In this document: positions 19,693-33,000 of the stretch, one piece after another
How positions within the stretch are numbered: the first letter of the stretch is position 1
How the letters are laid out: every line of letters starts with the position of its first letter
DNA from: Ashinkailepas kermadecensis
Taxonomy: Eukaryota; Arthropoda; Thecostraca; Neolepadidae
Assembly (NCBI GenBank): GCA_034440615.1
Contig: JAOTOM010004334.1
Coordinates: 100,001-164,000, forward strand
Length of the DNA: 64,000 nt
Reading direction: 5' to 3'
The notes under the pieces: generated by a model
Told to the model about the DNA's origin: nothing
What the model saw: only the letters and a program-made list of their open reading frames with translations
The model's database searches: none
Made by a program: the position numbers and the translations under genes

Positions 19693-20712
19693 CCATCGCT
19701 AGTTGGCGTGAAAACGTGTCGTCTGCGCCGCCACACAGTGTCGACACGTGACATTTGCAGCCAGACTCCGCCACGCCGCTGCGTCGATTGCCTCGCCGAC
19801 GCGGCCATAAATTCTGTGAAGTCTCCGCACTGCCACTGGACAAGCGCCGGAGGCCATTATCTGCCGATTTTATTATACGGCGCCGCCGCGCGATGGCCGT
19901 CGTAAATTCTGCCTCCAGCAGTTGCGCTGTAATTTTATATGAAGGCCGGGCTAATCGAGCCATTCGCCGACTGATTTATTGGAGGGGCTCGCCGCCGTTT
20001 GAAGGGCGACAGGACGAGGCGGCGGCAGCGCGTCAGCGCGGCCGGCCCGGACAACCGAGGCGTCGCCGGTTCGAGGCTGGCTGGCCGCGCGATTTTCCGC
20101 GGCCTCTCGGTGTGAGAGGGCGGCGACGCGGCCGGCAAAGCCGGCCGAGTGTGCCGGTGACGGGATCCGAGGTTGTTCTTCACTGTCGCAGCGTACATTA
20201 CGCCGTGCATGGCCGTCCTAGCGCCGTGAGCTTTTCCTAGCGATGTCAGCTTTTTATCAAGGCCTCTAACATGATAGCTGATGATGGTCGTGATCCCCCC
20301 TCCCCCCACCCCGCCGCCCGTTCATGTTTGTGGCCCCCGATGCAGGTGGGAAACATTTATAGATGAACTATTACTTCTTTCTGATTTTTACGATTATCTT
20401 CAAAGAATTGCGCCGCTCGGCTGCTGCTGCCATTCGTACCCAAGGTGCGCTTATAGTTCACATCTCCTCCGCCAGGTGTGAACGAAGCTCCCGCACCAGC
20501 TTGTCCCGGGACGTCGCGCATTAACTAAACTTTCCTGAAAAAAGTCGAACGTCCTCGTTAGCTCTGAACTGTGTATTTAAATTGATATAGTTCTCGAAGC
20601 CGCATCGGTAAATGGTGAAATACGCGAAATTTTAAATTTCCGCATGTACTCGGCAACATCGATGAAGTACCAATACACCAATTAATAGTTTCTATAGAAA
20701 TACGACAAATAC
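19693..20712. other. GC-rich unique segment, then ordinary DNA
   Basis: 19.84-20.20 kb is GC-rich, non-repetitive DNA with interspersed AT-rich words (TTTTATTATACGG, TAATTTTATATG). No coding motif is visible. It is the kind of segment where conserved regulatory DNA might sit, but that is speculation. Confidence 0.3.
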
Positions 20713-21858
20713 ATGCCGTACATCCAGTCAACACTCGCCGACTTAAACCCTGAAGAAGAACTTGTTGCAACTGCTCCTGGACAGCTCCCGAAATGGCGTT
20801 CCATACTTATCACCTTCGTGTACTTCGGCAAAGTTCTTGACAATGTTTGTCACAAACGTCTAATTCACCATTGGAGCAGCATGGGATTGGTGGAAAAGAT
20901 AGCCCTGGAGTGAAGCATGGTGAAGAGAGGGAAAGCGAAGGATAATAGTATTAAACAATGTAAATCTCAGTTGAAAGATGTTCTGAGTGGAGTGCCACAG
21001 GGCTCCATTCTAGGTCCACTTCTCTGATTATCATTGCGAACAGCACTGAGATATGACTGAGGAACAGAGCGTTTAAATTTCCTGACAAACTGATAGGCAT
21101 GACGAACAACAGTGATGAATCTAGAGCAATATTTAGCTAGACTTGAGGAGTTAGAGAGTGGGTTGTTGCATGGCAGATATCTTTCAACGATAAGTGTAAG
21201 CTTTATGCTTTATGCCGCTGTGGTCTGGAGGTGGGACGTTTAGATATGCGATGGTAGGCTGTGAGGTGGATGTCATTGAAGAGGAAAAACAGGCGTGTTT
21301 TTTTCAGACGACCAGCAGGAAAAAGAATGTATCTTAGCTAGGAACAAGGCAAGCAAAATAATGCTAAACAACATTATTATGAGTGTGAAACATCAAAACA
21401 AGAAAGTTATGACCAACAAATGTGAGTTGTCTATGTGCGATTCCACTAGGAATAGTATGCACAGGCATGACTCTTGCTTAAAAAGTGATATAGGTATGCT
21501 AGAAAAAGTACGGCGCAAGGCTACTAGGCTTATCAGTGGACTGGAAAACTTAGAATATGTGGAGAGGCTTATGGCATTAGATGTTCACTCACTCAGGCAT
21601 AATACATTAAGGGGTGGTATGATTGAGATGCTTAAGATTACAAAAGAGCTAAATAATGTCATTCTGAATGATGCTCTTTTATTCAGGGTATCACATATGG
21701 GTCATCACTTCAGGTTACACAAGTCAACGGGTGGACAGTTAAGCGCCAACAAGTTTTCAGTAAAATGATGGCTGATCAATGGAATTGGCTGTGTGGTGAT
21801 GAAGTGGGGAGTCCTGTCTTGAAGGGAATTACAAGGGAGTCTTGGAGGTATTACAAAA
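20713..21858 (+). mobile_element. decayed non-LTR retrotransposon ORF2 fragment (CR1/Jockey-like reverse transcriptase)
   Basis: Landmarks of a CR1-type reverse transcriptase appear in order across shifting frames. FGKVLDNVCHKRL (about 20827-20865) is the A-domain region, where the first catalytic Asp appears replaced. SGVPQGSILGPLL is at about 20986-21024, followed by a stop. A degraded YADD region (KFPDKLIG, about 21080) comes next, then WQISFNDKCKL (about 21169). KVRRKATRLISGLENLEY and LRGGMIEMLKI (about 21505-21635) are the C-terminal region. A further frameshift at about 21768 precedes a DQWNWL-type end. Stops and frameshifts show it is dead. It is 5'-truncated, with no clear target duplication seen. 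Confidence 0.9.
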
Positions 21859-23939
21859 TATAGCGGACGAATTACTTAGGTCCAATAATCGTATTTTGAA
21901 TCATAAGTTGTGCCGTAAGGGAATGGGAATTGAGGTAGATAAAGTGAAATCGATAATACAATGTGTCTTATATGATGCCTACAAATGGAAAATTATTCCA
22001 GTAACAGGTGCGTTACAGTGGATTCGATAGCCTCCTTCGCGTATGTGATGCTGATGAGACTGGCTATGGGATTGGAGTAGACGGTTTCCTTACAACCCAG
22101 GATTGAACAGTGTGTTACACAGCCAACTTTTTCGCCGTATGGTATATTCCCGCTATAGGCTTAGATGGCCCCTGTTAATTTTATTAAGCCTTAACACTTG
22201 AAGATTATAAGACTGTACGACTTTGTGCCAGTCTGAGTTGTGCGTTTTCCCGGATTATGTTAGCACCTTTCTTGGGTTCGTGAGTATTCACAACATGTGA
22301 ACCTTTTCATTCCATGTACGTTTTCCCCGGTTGATTTAGCTCAATATTTAATTTACTTTTAAGTTGGACAAAGAGTGAGGAAACGAGCGGTGCGTTCATA
22401 AAATTGATTCATGGCAGCCAACATTGACAGAAAACAAGGGGGAACAATTGCGTAGAGGAAATTATTTCCCCTTGTTCAGAATTCACAACGTTTGTAACGG
22501 ACATGCATATGTTCCAGAGGAACGGAAAGGATCACGTTGCTCCCAAACACTTTCAAACAGCCCTCCTCCCCATGAAGGCCTGTTTGTCCTAACGCCAGAC
22601 CACAAATCATGCATCTTCTAATGACCATCTGCTCCATGCGTTCCCGCCGCCACCGCTGCTCTTACATCACCACCTGCTCTCACCGGTCAACTATCGGCAC
22701 GAAGGGTTACTGTGGCGCTTCCATTTAGCTCCGCACCACGGAACTCGTCCGCGGGCGGCCGTATAACGTGCCCCCGTGCCTCCTCGCCGCAAAACATAAC
22801 TCACCGAAGCTTTACACTTCACTTGGAGCGGCCCACAAATTCGCCCGATCAATGCGCCGAAGATATACGGCCAATAAGGTTGTCAGGTTCCGGCCACTGG
22901 CGTTGTGGATGTGCCAGTCGGGGCGTTATTGACTGAAGATATTATGGCTCATTTCTAGTTAACTGCCCTACAAATCTTGCGTATGAATCGGCTCCGGAAA
23001 CAAATGGGGCGCATCAATTTCGTGGCCGTCCTCCAGTCGACTGGAGTATTCATCGGCCCGGCCATTCACGTCAGGGCTCCGCTCCAGAAGGATCCGCTAC
23101 ACACTGACAGACATTATCTGTTGGACATGGTGTCACGGCACGAGGAATTATCTGTTGGACATGGTGTTACGGCTGCCAGCACGGTTATTGGTTGGCACAC
23201 ATGCCCCGATGTATATCATCAAGTGACTGAACAAATGACAGAACTAAATAGAAGTGGTCTTTCCAGACAGCAGCGATCATACATGGTTGACGTTTCATAT
23301 ACCGAAGTTGGCGTGCAAAGTACCCTGAACAGGTAAACTGGTATTCTTCAATTCATCTGCCCAGGTTATTTTGCACACCAGTTGGAGCCTATGGAGCGCC
23401 AATTATACATGAACGCTGCCGTCTTGAAGGAAAACATATTTAGTTATTTCATTTGTTCATCACTCGACTATACGGTATGGACCAGGAGGTTCAATGATCG
23501 TCATGCCCGCAAGCGGCCAGGCCACGAACTAACCTAGAGCAAGTGTGCCATACTGAATATGTTAACGCCTACGGGGAAAACCAACTTAACTCCAATTCCT
23601 CATGAAACATGTGGATTACCGTAAACGTGAGAACATATTTGGATAGACGAGACGTACAACGTGCGCAGAAAATGTTTGACCCGGAGTCGATACTGAAATA
23701 ACCCATATAAATAAAAGGATGCGCATTCCACATTACAGCATAAGTGCCAGTCGGCTCCAGGCACCTCATCGCATATTAAAAATCTGGCAGAGAAAAGATA
23801 ATTTTCAAGTGTCTGAAGCGGCCACAGCGGTTTGTATAAAGCAACAATCGACAAGCAACACAAACACAACCACGGCCACGGAAAACACTGTCATTTCCAA
23901 TATCCATTTGGTATGTCCCAATGCGGACGACCATGTCGC
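21859..23939. other. gene-free stretch after the retroelement
   Basis: A 62-residue frame at 21842-22030 follows the retroelement without recognisable similarity and may be its 3' tail. The remainder is unique DNA, with a GC-rich patch at 22.70-23.10 kb. TCTGTTGGACATGGTGT repeats twice near 23115-23170. No gene supported. Confidence 0.4.
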
Positions 23940-24590
23940 TGCTGCATCACTGTCCCAGCATCACTGCATCACTGTCCCATCGCGCCACTGCGTCACTGTC
24001 CCAGCATCACTGCATCACTGTCCCATCGCGCCACTGCGTCACTGTCCCAGCATCACTGCGTCACTGTACCAGCGTCACTGCGTCACTGTCCCAGCATCAC
24101 TGCGGCACTGTCCCAGCATCACTGCGTCACTGTACCAGCGTCACTGCGGCACTGTCCCAGCATCACTGCGTCACTGTCCCAGCATCACTGCATCACTGTC
24201 CCATCGCGCCACTGCGTCACTGTCCCAGCATCACTGCGTCACTGTACCAGCGTCACTGCATTACTGTCCCATCGCGTCACTGTCCCAGCATCACTGCGTC
24301 ACTGTACCAGCGTCACTGCATTACTGTCCCATCGCGTCACTGTCCCAGCATCACTGCGCCACTGTCCCAGCATCACTGCGTCACTGTACCAGCATCACTG
24401 CGTCACTGTACCAGCACCACCGCGTCACTGTACCAGCGTCACTGCGTTACTGTCTCACTGCGTCATTGTCACCTAAGTCACTGTCCCAGTGTCACCGCCC
24501 CACAGAGTCACTCCCACTTGCGTCACTGTCCCACTGTCACTTCCGTCACTGTCCCAGTGCCACTGTCCCAATACGGTCGACCGTGTCACT
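23940..24590 (+). repeat. 22 bp minisatellite of CATCACTGCGTCACTGTCCC units
   Basis: About 28 units built of CAGCATCACTG, CGTCACTGT and ACCAGCGTCACTGC blocks with mixed order. The trinucleotide-like CACTG core keeps three plus frames open for up to 296 codons, rich in His, Ser and Ala. I regard these as artefacts of the array. Confidence 0.93.
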
Positions 24591-25452
24591 GTTGCGTACA
24601 TGATGGACGATGGTTCATGGGAGAATTGCAGTTCCGGAGCGGGTGGGGCACAACGGATGCCAGCATGACCGTCTCCGATCGGAGAACTCCCCCTCCCCCC
24701 TCCGTCTCCCCCAGATCACACCCTCTGATGGGAAAGCGGTGCCTCATTGGAAAGGTCCAACAGCACTCCTTGAATGCTATTATTTCCCCCATTTACCGCA
24801 ACATATTGTAAGAGTAAGTTGACTTTTCGATATTTTGTTTTATATTTATCTGTTTTATACTTTTTTTTGGTTTTATATATATTTATATATTTATATTTTG
24901 TTTTATATATTTATTTTGTGACACAATATATTGCGACAAGTTGAATCGCTAGCCTGAAGCCTAAAAGGTCGTGAACCAAATGTGTAGCAGATAGGAGCGT
25001 GTCGCGATAGATTCACTTACCGCGACATCGCGAAAGTACTAAAACCAAAACCTTCTGAAAAGTCCGTCTGACTGCTCTCTCGGCCAGTCTCGTACCCCCA
25101 CGGAAACAACCGCGTCTCCTGCCAGACGAGTGCTCCCGATCGAAATGTCTGGATCCGCCCCTGCGCGTAGTGGGGCACGGCGAGGCTGCCGGCTAGCGGT
25201 GCCAACCACGCCGCTCCTGCACGGGCTCTTATCTGAGGGGGGGGGGTATTCATTCACTCCATCCCCAGCTAAATTTTACCGCAGGTCAGTTCGCTTGAAG
25301 ATCATTCCTTCCTACCACAGGTACTAGTAGCTATGTCAACTAACCAGTAATAGTATTATAGTGTGTAATATTTATATTTATGTATAATATTCTTAGTATA
25401 TATAGCATATAGTAGTAAATACCTGTAATAGTAGTCTGCTGTGTAGTACATA
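24591..25452. other. gene-free stretch
   Basis: It includes an AT-rich TTTTATATATTTATAT patch (24840-24920), an isolated TCTGGATCCGCCCCTG end of the CAGGGGCGGAT MITE family (25144-25159), and a G-run near 25241. No gene supported. Confidence 0.4.
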
Positions 25453-26426
25453 CAGTGGTGCAACCAGGATTTTCTTAAGGGGCCCCGAAAAAGAGGTCAT
25501 GAAACATATAACGCTGTAGCTGCGCGGAGCGTGGCGTAAATGGTTTGCTCTGTCTGGTTAAAATCTCAAAATTTCTTGTTTTATCTAGTGTAACTTAGGT
25601 TGCTAACCCTTTAGTCTTTCCGGTCCGATCCTCACACCCCATCTCGGGGGTCAATACATGGGGGGGTCTCCAAACTAAATGTCACACGAAATCGAATGAG
25701 GTATCATCGGAAAGCGCTCGACGAGTAGGGTCAGAAACCAACCCCAAAAGTTTATCCCCTAAAAGTGACGTCACTAGGGGGTCTATGTGCTCACGACTAA
25801 CATCATGTTTTTGGCTCTGGGGAGTTTATTTTTGGGAAATTTTAAAAACATATTTTAGGGAATCAGAAAAGGGAGGAGAAATCGACCATGGCCATAACAT
25901 TTTCCCCACCCAAAAATGAACATTTTATGCTTGCTAAGTTTCAAAATTTTGAGTTTTCAATTTTCCTTCATTTTCTTTTTCTAATGGGTACTCCGAACCG
26001 CAAAACGTTGTTTGAAGTCGCCTTGGCCTCACACAAATGCTTACTTTAGCCCGAAACTTCGATTTTAGCCCTAATGAGCAAATATGCAAAACGAATACGT
26101 CATCAAAAAGGAAAAAAATCACAAATTCCCCTGGTTCATTTCATTGCATTCCTAAAGATAAGCAAACGCTGAAATTTCACTCAAATATCTTTATCCGTTA
26201 AAGGGTGACGACTGTTTGGAGGTGATCTCACTTGACCTTCAATAACTCATTGACCGTAAATGACCTGGCCTCAAAATTTGCGCACAACATGCCAACTTAA
26301 GGTGGGAAGAGGTGTGCAAAATTTCGACGCGCTGCCGCGTATCGTTTTTTTCCCACTATTCACGGAACACCTCAGAGGGGGGCGGGATGACCCCCCGAGA
26401 CTTCCTCCCTTGGCTGCGCCTCCATG
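25453..26426. mobile_element. hAT-like MITE (CAGTGGYGCARYCAGG family) carrying a nested insertion
   Basis: The left end CAGTGGTGCAACCAGGATTT and the first 160 bp align with the intact 200 bp MITE at 35550-35749. The matching right end, CCTTGGCTGCGCCTC, reappears only at 26409-26423. The intervening 790 bp are a TTAA-type element, so this is a nested pair. The outer target duplication is no longer recognisable. Confidence 0.75.
25612..26398 (+). mobile_element. TTAA-type (piggyBac-like) non-autonomous element, copy 1, nested
   Basis: It begins CTAACCCTTTAGTCTTTCCGG, where other copies have TTAACCCT. Colinear landmarks follow: TCATCGGAAAGCGCTCGACG, AGTGACGTCACTAGGGGGTC, GAAATCGACCATGGCC, TTTTAGCCCTAATGAGCAAA and TTATCCGTTAAAGGGTGACG. 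It ends near CCCCCCGAGAC, where it runs directly into the hAT-like right end; its own GGGTTAA end is missing. No transposase is present. Confidence 0.72.
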
Positions 26427-26673
26427 TGAATATATTATTTCCTATCAATAAGATCCTACTAGTAATTGTCCTGTAGTAAAAAAATGGCACCACATCCAAG
26501 CTATTCCAGAAAATTAGAGCTACTGTAAGCCTACTCTTCACACCGACGAACTGAAGGTAGTGGTGTTCTATAAGAATCACGCCACCGGTTGCAATGCAAA
26601 ACATTCCAGCATGTGACAAACGACCATTGAGGAAATAAATAGTCATCCATCAATGCAAATGCACAATGGGAAA

Positions 26674-26974
26674 CAGGGGTGGATACAGAAGGGGAGGGGA
26701 GGGGGAATGGGGGACATACGCTCTTTCCCCTCCCCCGATAGAAAGGCGGCGTCCCTCTGGTCAGGAAAGGCAACCCTGCAGGGAGTCTCGAGTGCAGCTA
26801 TCCACCTCCGCGCAACAGATTGTTCAGTCAAAGAAGCCTTTTCAGAGAAAAAGGCACTCTTTCAGTGTGCTCGAGTATACACCCCCCCCCCCCGCGAAGC
26901 GAATTACTCCGCTGAAGGCGCTCCTACAAAGAAATGTGCCCCCTTCTTCATGAAAATTGTTGGATCCGCCCCCG
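26674..26974. mobile_element. hAT-like MITE, CAGGGGCGGAT family, copy 3
   Basis: The left end is CAGGGGTGGATACAGAAG and the right end GGATCCGCCCCCG. Flanks ATGGGAAA (26666-26673) and ATGGGAGG (26975-26982) match at 6 of 8 positions. The interior is rich in G-runs and C-runs and includes AAAGGCACTCTTTCAG. It abuts the giant satellite by less than 100 bp. Confidence 0.75.
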
Positions 26975-27060
26975 ATGGGAGGCTGTGCGCTTCGTCCAGA
27001 CAGGACCTGCATTCAGTTGACAACTTCACTCAGCAGGCGTATCACCATGCCCTGGCTCAC

Positions 27061-30000
27061 AGACGCACACCGACACACATCACGACACACTCCTCACTCA
27101 GAGTGAGGAGTGGTCCACAGACTGCAGAGTGGTGGTCCACAGACACACACCGACACACATCACGGCACACGCCTCACTCAGCAGGCGTGGTCCACAGACT
27201 GCAGAGCGGTGGTCCACAGACACACACCGACACACATCACGACACACTCCTCACTCAGAGTGGTGGTCCACAGACACACACCGACACACATCACGACACA
27301 CTCCTCACTCAGCAGGCGTGGTCCACAGACTGCAGAGCGGTGGTCCACAGACACACACCGACACACATCACGACACACTCCTCACTCAGAGTGGTGGTCC
27401 ACAGACACACACCGACACACATCACGACACACTCCTCACTCAGCAGGCGTGGTCCACAGACTGCAGAGCGGTGGTCCACAGACACACACCGACACACATC
27501 ACGGCACACTCCTCGGGGTGGTCACTGCAGAGGCGTGGTCCACAGACTGCAGAGCGGTGGTCCACAGACACACACCGACACACACATCACGGCACACGCC
27601 TCACTCAGCAGGCGTGGTCCACAGACTGCAGAGTGGTGGTCCACAGACACACACCGACACACATCACGGCACACTCCTCACTCAGCAGGCGTGGTCCACA
27701 GACTGCAGAGTGGTGGTCCACAGACACACACCGACACACATCACGGCACACGCCTCACTCAGCAGGCGTGGTCCACAGACTGCAGAGCGGTGGTCCACAG
27801 ACACACACCGACACACATCGCACTCAGAGTGGTGGTCCACAGACACACACCGACACACATCACGACACACTCCTCACTCAGCAGGCGTGGTCCACAGACT
27901 GCAGAGCGGTGGTCCACAGACACACCGACACAATCGAACAGAGTGGTGGTCCACAGACACACACCGACACACATCACGGCACACTCCTCACTCAGCAGGC
28001 GTGGTCCACAGACTGCAGAGCGGTGGTCCACAGACACACACCGACACACATCACGGCACACTCCTCACTCAGCAGGCGTGGTCCACAGACTGCAGAGTGG
28101 TGGTCCACAGACTGCAGAGCGGTGGTCCACAGACACACACCCACACACATCACGGCACACGCCTCACTCAGCAGGCGTGGTCCACAGACTGCAGATGTTG
28201 CAGAGTGGTGGTCCACAGACACACACCGACACACATCACGGCACACGCCTCACTCAGCAGGCGTGGTCCACAGACTGCAGAGTGGTGGTCCACAGACACA
28301 CACCGACACACATCACGGCACACGCCTCACTCAGCAGGCGTGGTCTACAGACTGCAGAGTGGTGGTCCACAGACACACACCGACACACATCACGACACAC
28401 GCCTCACTCAGCAGGCGTGGTCTACAGACTGCAGAGTGGTGGTCCACAGACACACACCGACACACATCACGACACACGCCTCACTCAGCAGGCGTGGTCT
28501 ACAGACTGCAGAGTGGTGGTCCACAGACACACACCGACACACATCACGGCATCACGCCTACACGTCCAGGCAGTGGTGGTCCACAGACTGCAGAGTGGTG
28601 GTCCACAGACACACACCGACACACATCACGGCACACGCCTCACTCAGCAGGCGTGGTCCACAGACTGCAGAGTGGTGGTCCACAGACTGCAGAGTGGTGG
28701 TCCACAGACACACACCGACACACATCACGGCACACGCCTCACTCAGCAGGCGTGGTCCACAGACTGCAGAGTGGTGGTCCACAGACACACACCGACACAC
28801 ATCACGGCACACGCCTCACTCAGCAGGCGTGGTCCACAGACTGCAGAGTGGTGGTCCACAGACACACACCGACACACATCACGACACACGCCTCACTCAG
28901 CAGGCGTGGTCCACAGACTGCAGAGTGGTGGTCCACAGACACACACCGACACACATCACGGCACACGCCTCACTCAGCAGGCGTGGTCCACAGACTGCAG
29001 AGTGGTGGTCCACAGACACACACCGACACACATCACGGCACACGCCTCACTCAGCAGGCGTGGTCTACAGACTGCAGAGTGGTGGTCCACAGACACACAC
29101 CGACACACATCACGGCACACGCCTCACTCAGCAGGCGTGGTCCACAGACTGCAGAGTGGTGGTCCACAGACACACACCGACACACGTCACGACACACGCC
29201 TCACTCAGCAGGCGTGGTCCACAGACTGCAGAGTGGTGGTCCACAGACACACACCGACACACATCACGGCACACGCCTCACTCAGCAGGCGTGGTCCACA
29301 GACTGCAGAGTGGTGGTCCACAGACACACACCGACACACATCACGGCACACGCCTCACTCAGCAGGCGTGGTCCACAGACTGCAGAGTGGTGGTCCACAG
29401 ACTGCAGAGTGGTGGTCCACAGACACACACCGACACACATCACGGCACACTCCTCACTCAGCAGGCGTGGTCCACAGACTGCAGAGTGGTGGTCCACAGA
29501 CACACACCGACACACATCACGCCACACGCCTCACTCAGCAGGCGTGGTCCACAGACTGCAGAGTGGTGGTCCACAGACTGCAGAGTGGTGGTCCACAGAC
29601 ACACACCGACACACATCACGACACACGCCTCACTCAGCAGGCGTGGTCCACAGACTGCAGAGTGGTGGTCCACAGACACACACCGACACACGTCACGGCA
29701 CACGCCTCACTCAGCAGGCGTGGTCCACAGACTGCAGAGTGGTGGTCCACAGACACACACCGAGACACATCACGACACACGCCTCACTCAGCAGGCGTGG
29801 TCCACAGACTGCAGAGTGGTGGTCCACAGACACACACCGACACACATCACGGCACACGCCTCACTCAGCAGGCGTGGTCCACAGACTGCAGAGCGGTGGT
29901 CCACAGACACACACCGACACACATCACGACACACGCCTCACTCAGCAGGCGTGGTCCACAGACTGCAGAGTGGTGGTCCACAGACACACACCGACACACA

Positions 30001-33000
30001 TCACGGCACACGCCTCACTCAGCAGGCGTGGTCCACAGACTGCAGAGCGGTGGTCCACAGACACACACCGGACACATCACGGCACACGCCTCACTCAGCA
30101 GGCGTGGTCCACAGACTGCAGAGTGGTGGTCCACAGACTGCAGAGTGGTGGTCCACAGACACACACCGACACACATCACGGCACACGCCTCACTCAGCAG
30201 GTGTGGTCTACAGACTGCAGAGTGGTGGGCCACAGACACACACCGACACACGTCACGACACACGCCTCACTCAGCAGGCGTGGTCTACAGGCTGCAGAGT
30301 GGTGGTCCACAGACACACACCGACACACATCACGACACACGCCTCACTCAGCAGGCGTGGTCCACAGACTGCAGAGTGGTGGTCCACAGACACACACCGA
30401 CACACATCACGACACACGCCTCACTCAGCAGGCGTGGTCCACAGACTGCAGAGTGGTGGTCCACAGACACACACCGACACACATCACGACACACGCCTCA
30501 CTCAGCAGGCGTGGTCTACAGACTGCAGAGTGGTGGTCCACAGACACACACCGACACACATCACGACACACGCCTCACTCAGCAGGCGTGGTCCACAGAC
30601 TGCAGAGTGGTGGTCCACAGACACACACCGACACACATCACGGCACACGCCTCACTCAGCAGGCGTGGTCCACAGACTGCAGAGTGGTGGTCCACAGACG
30701 TACAACGACACACATCACGACACACGCCTCACTCAGCAGGCGTGGTCCACAGACTGCAGAGTGGTGGTCCACAGACACACACCGACACACATCACGACAC
30801 ACGCCTCACTCAGCAGGCGTGGTCCACAGACTGCAGAGTGGTGGTCCACAGACACACACCGACACACGTCACGACACACTCCTCACTCAGCAGGCGTGGT
30901 CCACAGACTGCAGAGTGGTGGTCCACAGACACACACCGACACACATCACGGCACACGCCTCACTCAGCAGGCGTGGTCTACAGACTGCAGAGTGGTGGTC
31001 CACAGACACACACCGACACACATCACGGCATCACGTGCCATAGCGAGACACGAGTGGTCCACAGACTGCAGAGTGGTGGTCCACAGACACACACCGACAC
31101 ACATCACGACACACGCCTCACTCAGCAGGCGTGGTCCACAGACTGCAGAGTGGTGGTCCACAGACACACACCGACACACGTCACGACACACGCCTCACTC
31201 AGCAGGCGTGGTCCACAGACTGCAGAGTGGTGGTCCACAGACACACACCGACACACATCACGACACACGCCTCACTCAGCAGGCGTGGTCCACAGACTGC
31301 AGAGCGGTGGTCCACAGACACACACCGACACACATCACGGCACACGCCTCACTCAGCAGGCGTGGTCCACAGACTGCAGAGTGGTGGTCCACAGACACAC
31401 ACCGACACACATCACGACACACGCCTCACTCAGCAGGCGTGGTCTACAGACTGCAGAGTGGTGGTCCACAGACACACACCGACACACATCACGACACACG
31501 CCTCACTCAGCAGGCGTGGTCTACAGACTGCAGAGTGGTGGTCCACAGACACACACCGACACACATCACGGCACACTCCTCACTCAGCAGGCGTGGTCCA
31601 CAGACTGCAGAGTGGTGGTCCACAGACACACACCGACACACATCACGGCACACGCCTCACTCAGCAGGCGTGGTCCACAGACTGCAGAGTGGTGGTCCAC
31701 AGACACACACCGACACACATCACGGCACACTCCTCACTCAGAGTGAGGAGTGGTCCACAGACTGCAGAGTGGTGGGCCACAGACACACACCGACACACAT
31801 CACGGCACACGTGCCGTAGCGAGACAGGCGTGGTCCACAGACTGCAGAGTGGTGGTCCACAGACACACACCGACACACATCACGGCACACGCCTCACTCA
31901 GCAGGCGTGGTCTACAGACTGCAGAGTGGTGGTCCACAGACACACACCGACACACATCACGGCACACGCCTCACTCAGCAGGCGTGGTCCACAGACTGCA
32001 GAGTGGTGGTCCACAGACACACACCGACACACATCACGGCACACGCCTCACTCAGCAGGCGTGGTCTACAGACTGCAGAGTGGTGGTCCACAGACACACA
32101 CCGACACACATCACGACACACGCCTCACTCAGCAGGCGTGGTCTACAGACTGCAGAGTGGTGGTCCACAGACACACACCGACACACATCACGGTACACGC
32201 CTCACTCAGCAGGCGTGGTCTACAGACTGCAGAGTGGTGGTCCACAGACACATACCGATACACATCACGGCATCACGTGCCGTAGCGAGACACGAGTGGT
32301 CCACAGACTGCAGAGTGGTGGTCCACAGACACACACCGACACACATCACGGCACACGCCTCACTCAGCAGGCGTGGTCCACAGACTGCAGAGTGGTGGTC
32401 CACAGACACACACCGACACACATCACGCCACACGCCTCACTCAGCAGGCGTGGTCCACAGACTGCAGAGCGGTGGTCCACAGACACACACCGACACACAT
32501 CACGGCACACGCCTCACTCAGCAGGCGTGGTCCACAGACTGCAGAGTGGTGGGCCACAGACACACACCGACACACATCACGGCACACTCCTCACTCAGCA
32601 GGCGTGGTCTACAGGCTGCAGAGTGGTGGTCCACAGACACACACCGACACACATCACGGCACACGCCTCACTCAGCAGGCGTGGTCTACAGACTGCAGAG
32701 TGGTGGTCCACAGACACACACCGACACACATCACGGTACACGCCTCACTCAGCAGGCGTGGTCCTACAGACTGCAGAGTGGTGGTCCACAGACACACACC
32801 GACACACATCACGACACACGCCTCACTCAGCAGGCGTGGTCCACAGACTGCAGAGTGGTGGTCCACAGACACACACCGACACACATCACGGTACACGCCT
32901 CACTCAGCAGGCGTGGTCCACAGACTGCAGAGTGGTGGGCCACAGACACACACCGACACACATCACGACACACGCCTCACTCAGCAGGCGTGGTCCACAG

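Noticed and set aside
23719..24811. 294-296 residue His/Ser-rich frames
   Set aside because: Products of the 22 bp CACTG-rich minisatellite, open in three frames.
26653..32285. Giant proteins of 1,304-1,697 residues
   Set aside because: They are translations of the 77 bp satellite. Three overlapping frames are open at once, the longest reads through a MITE at its start, and the peptide is just the satellite in rotating registers.
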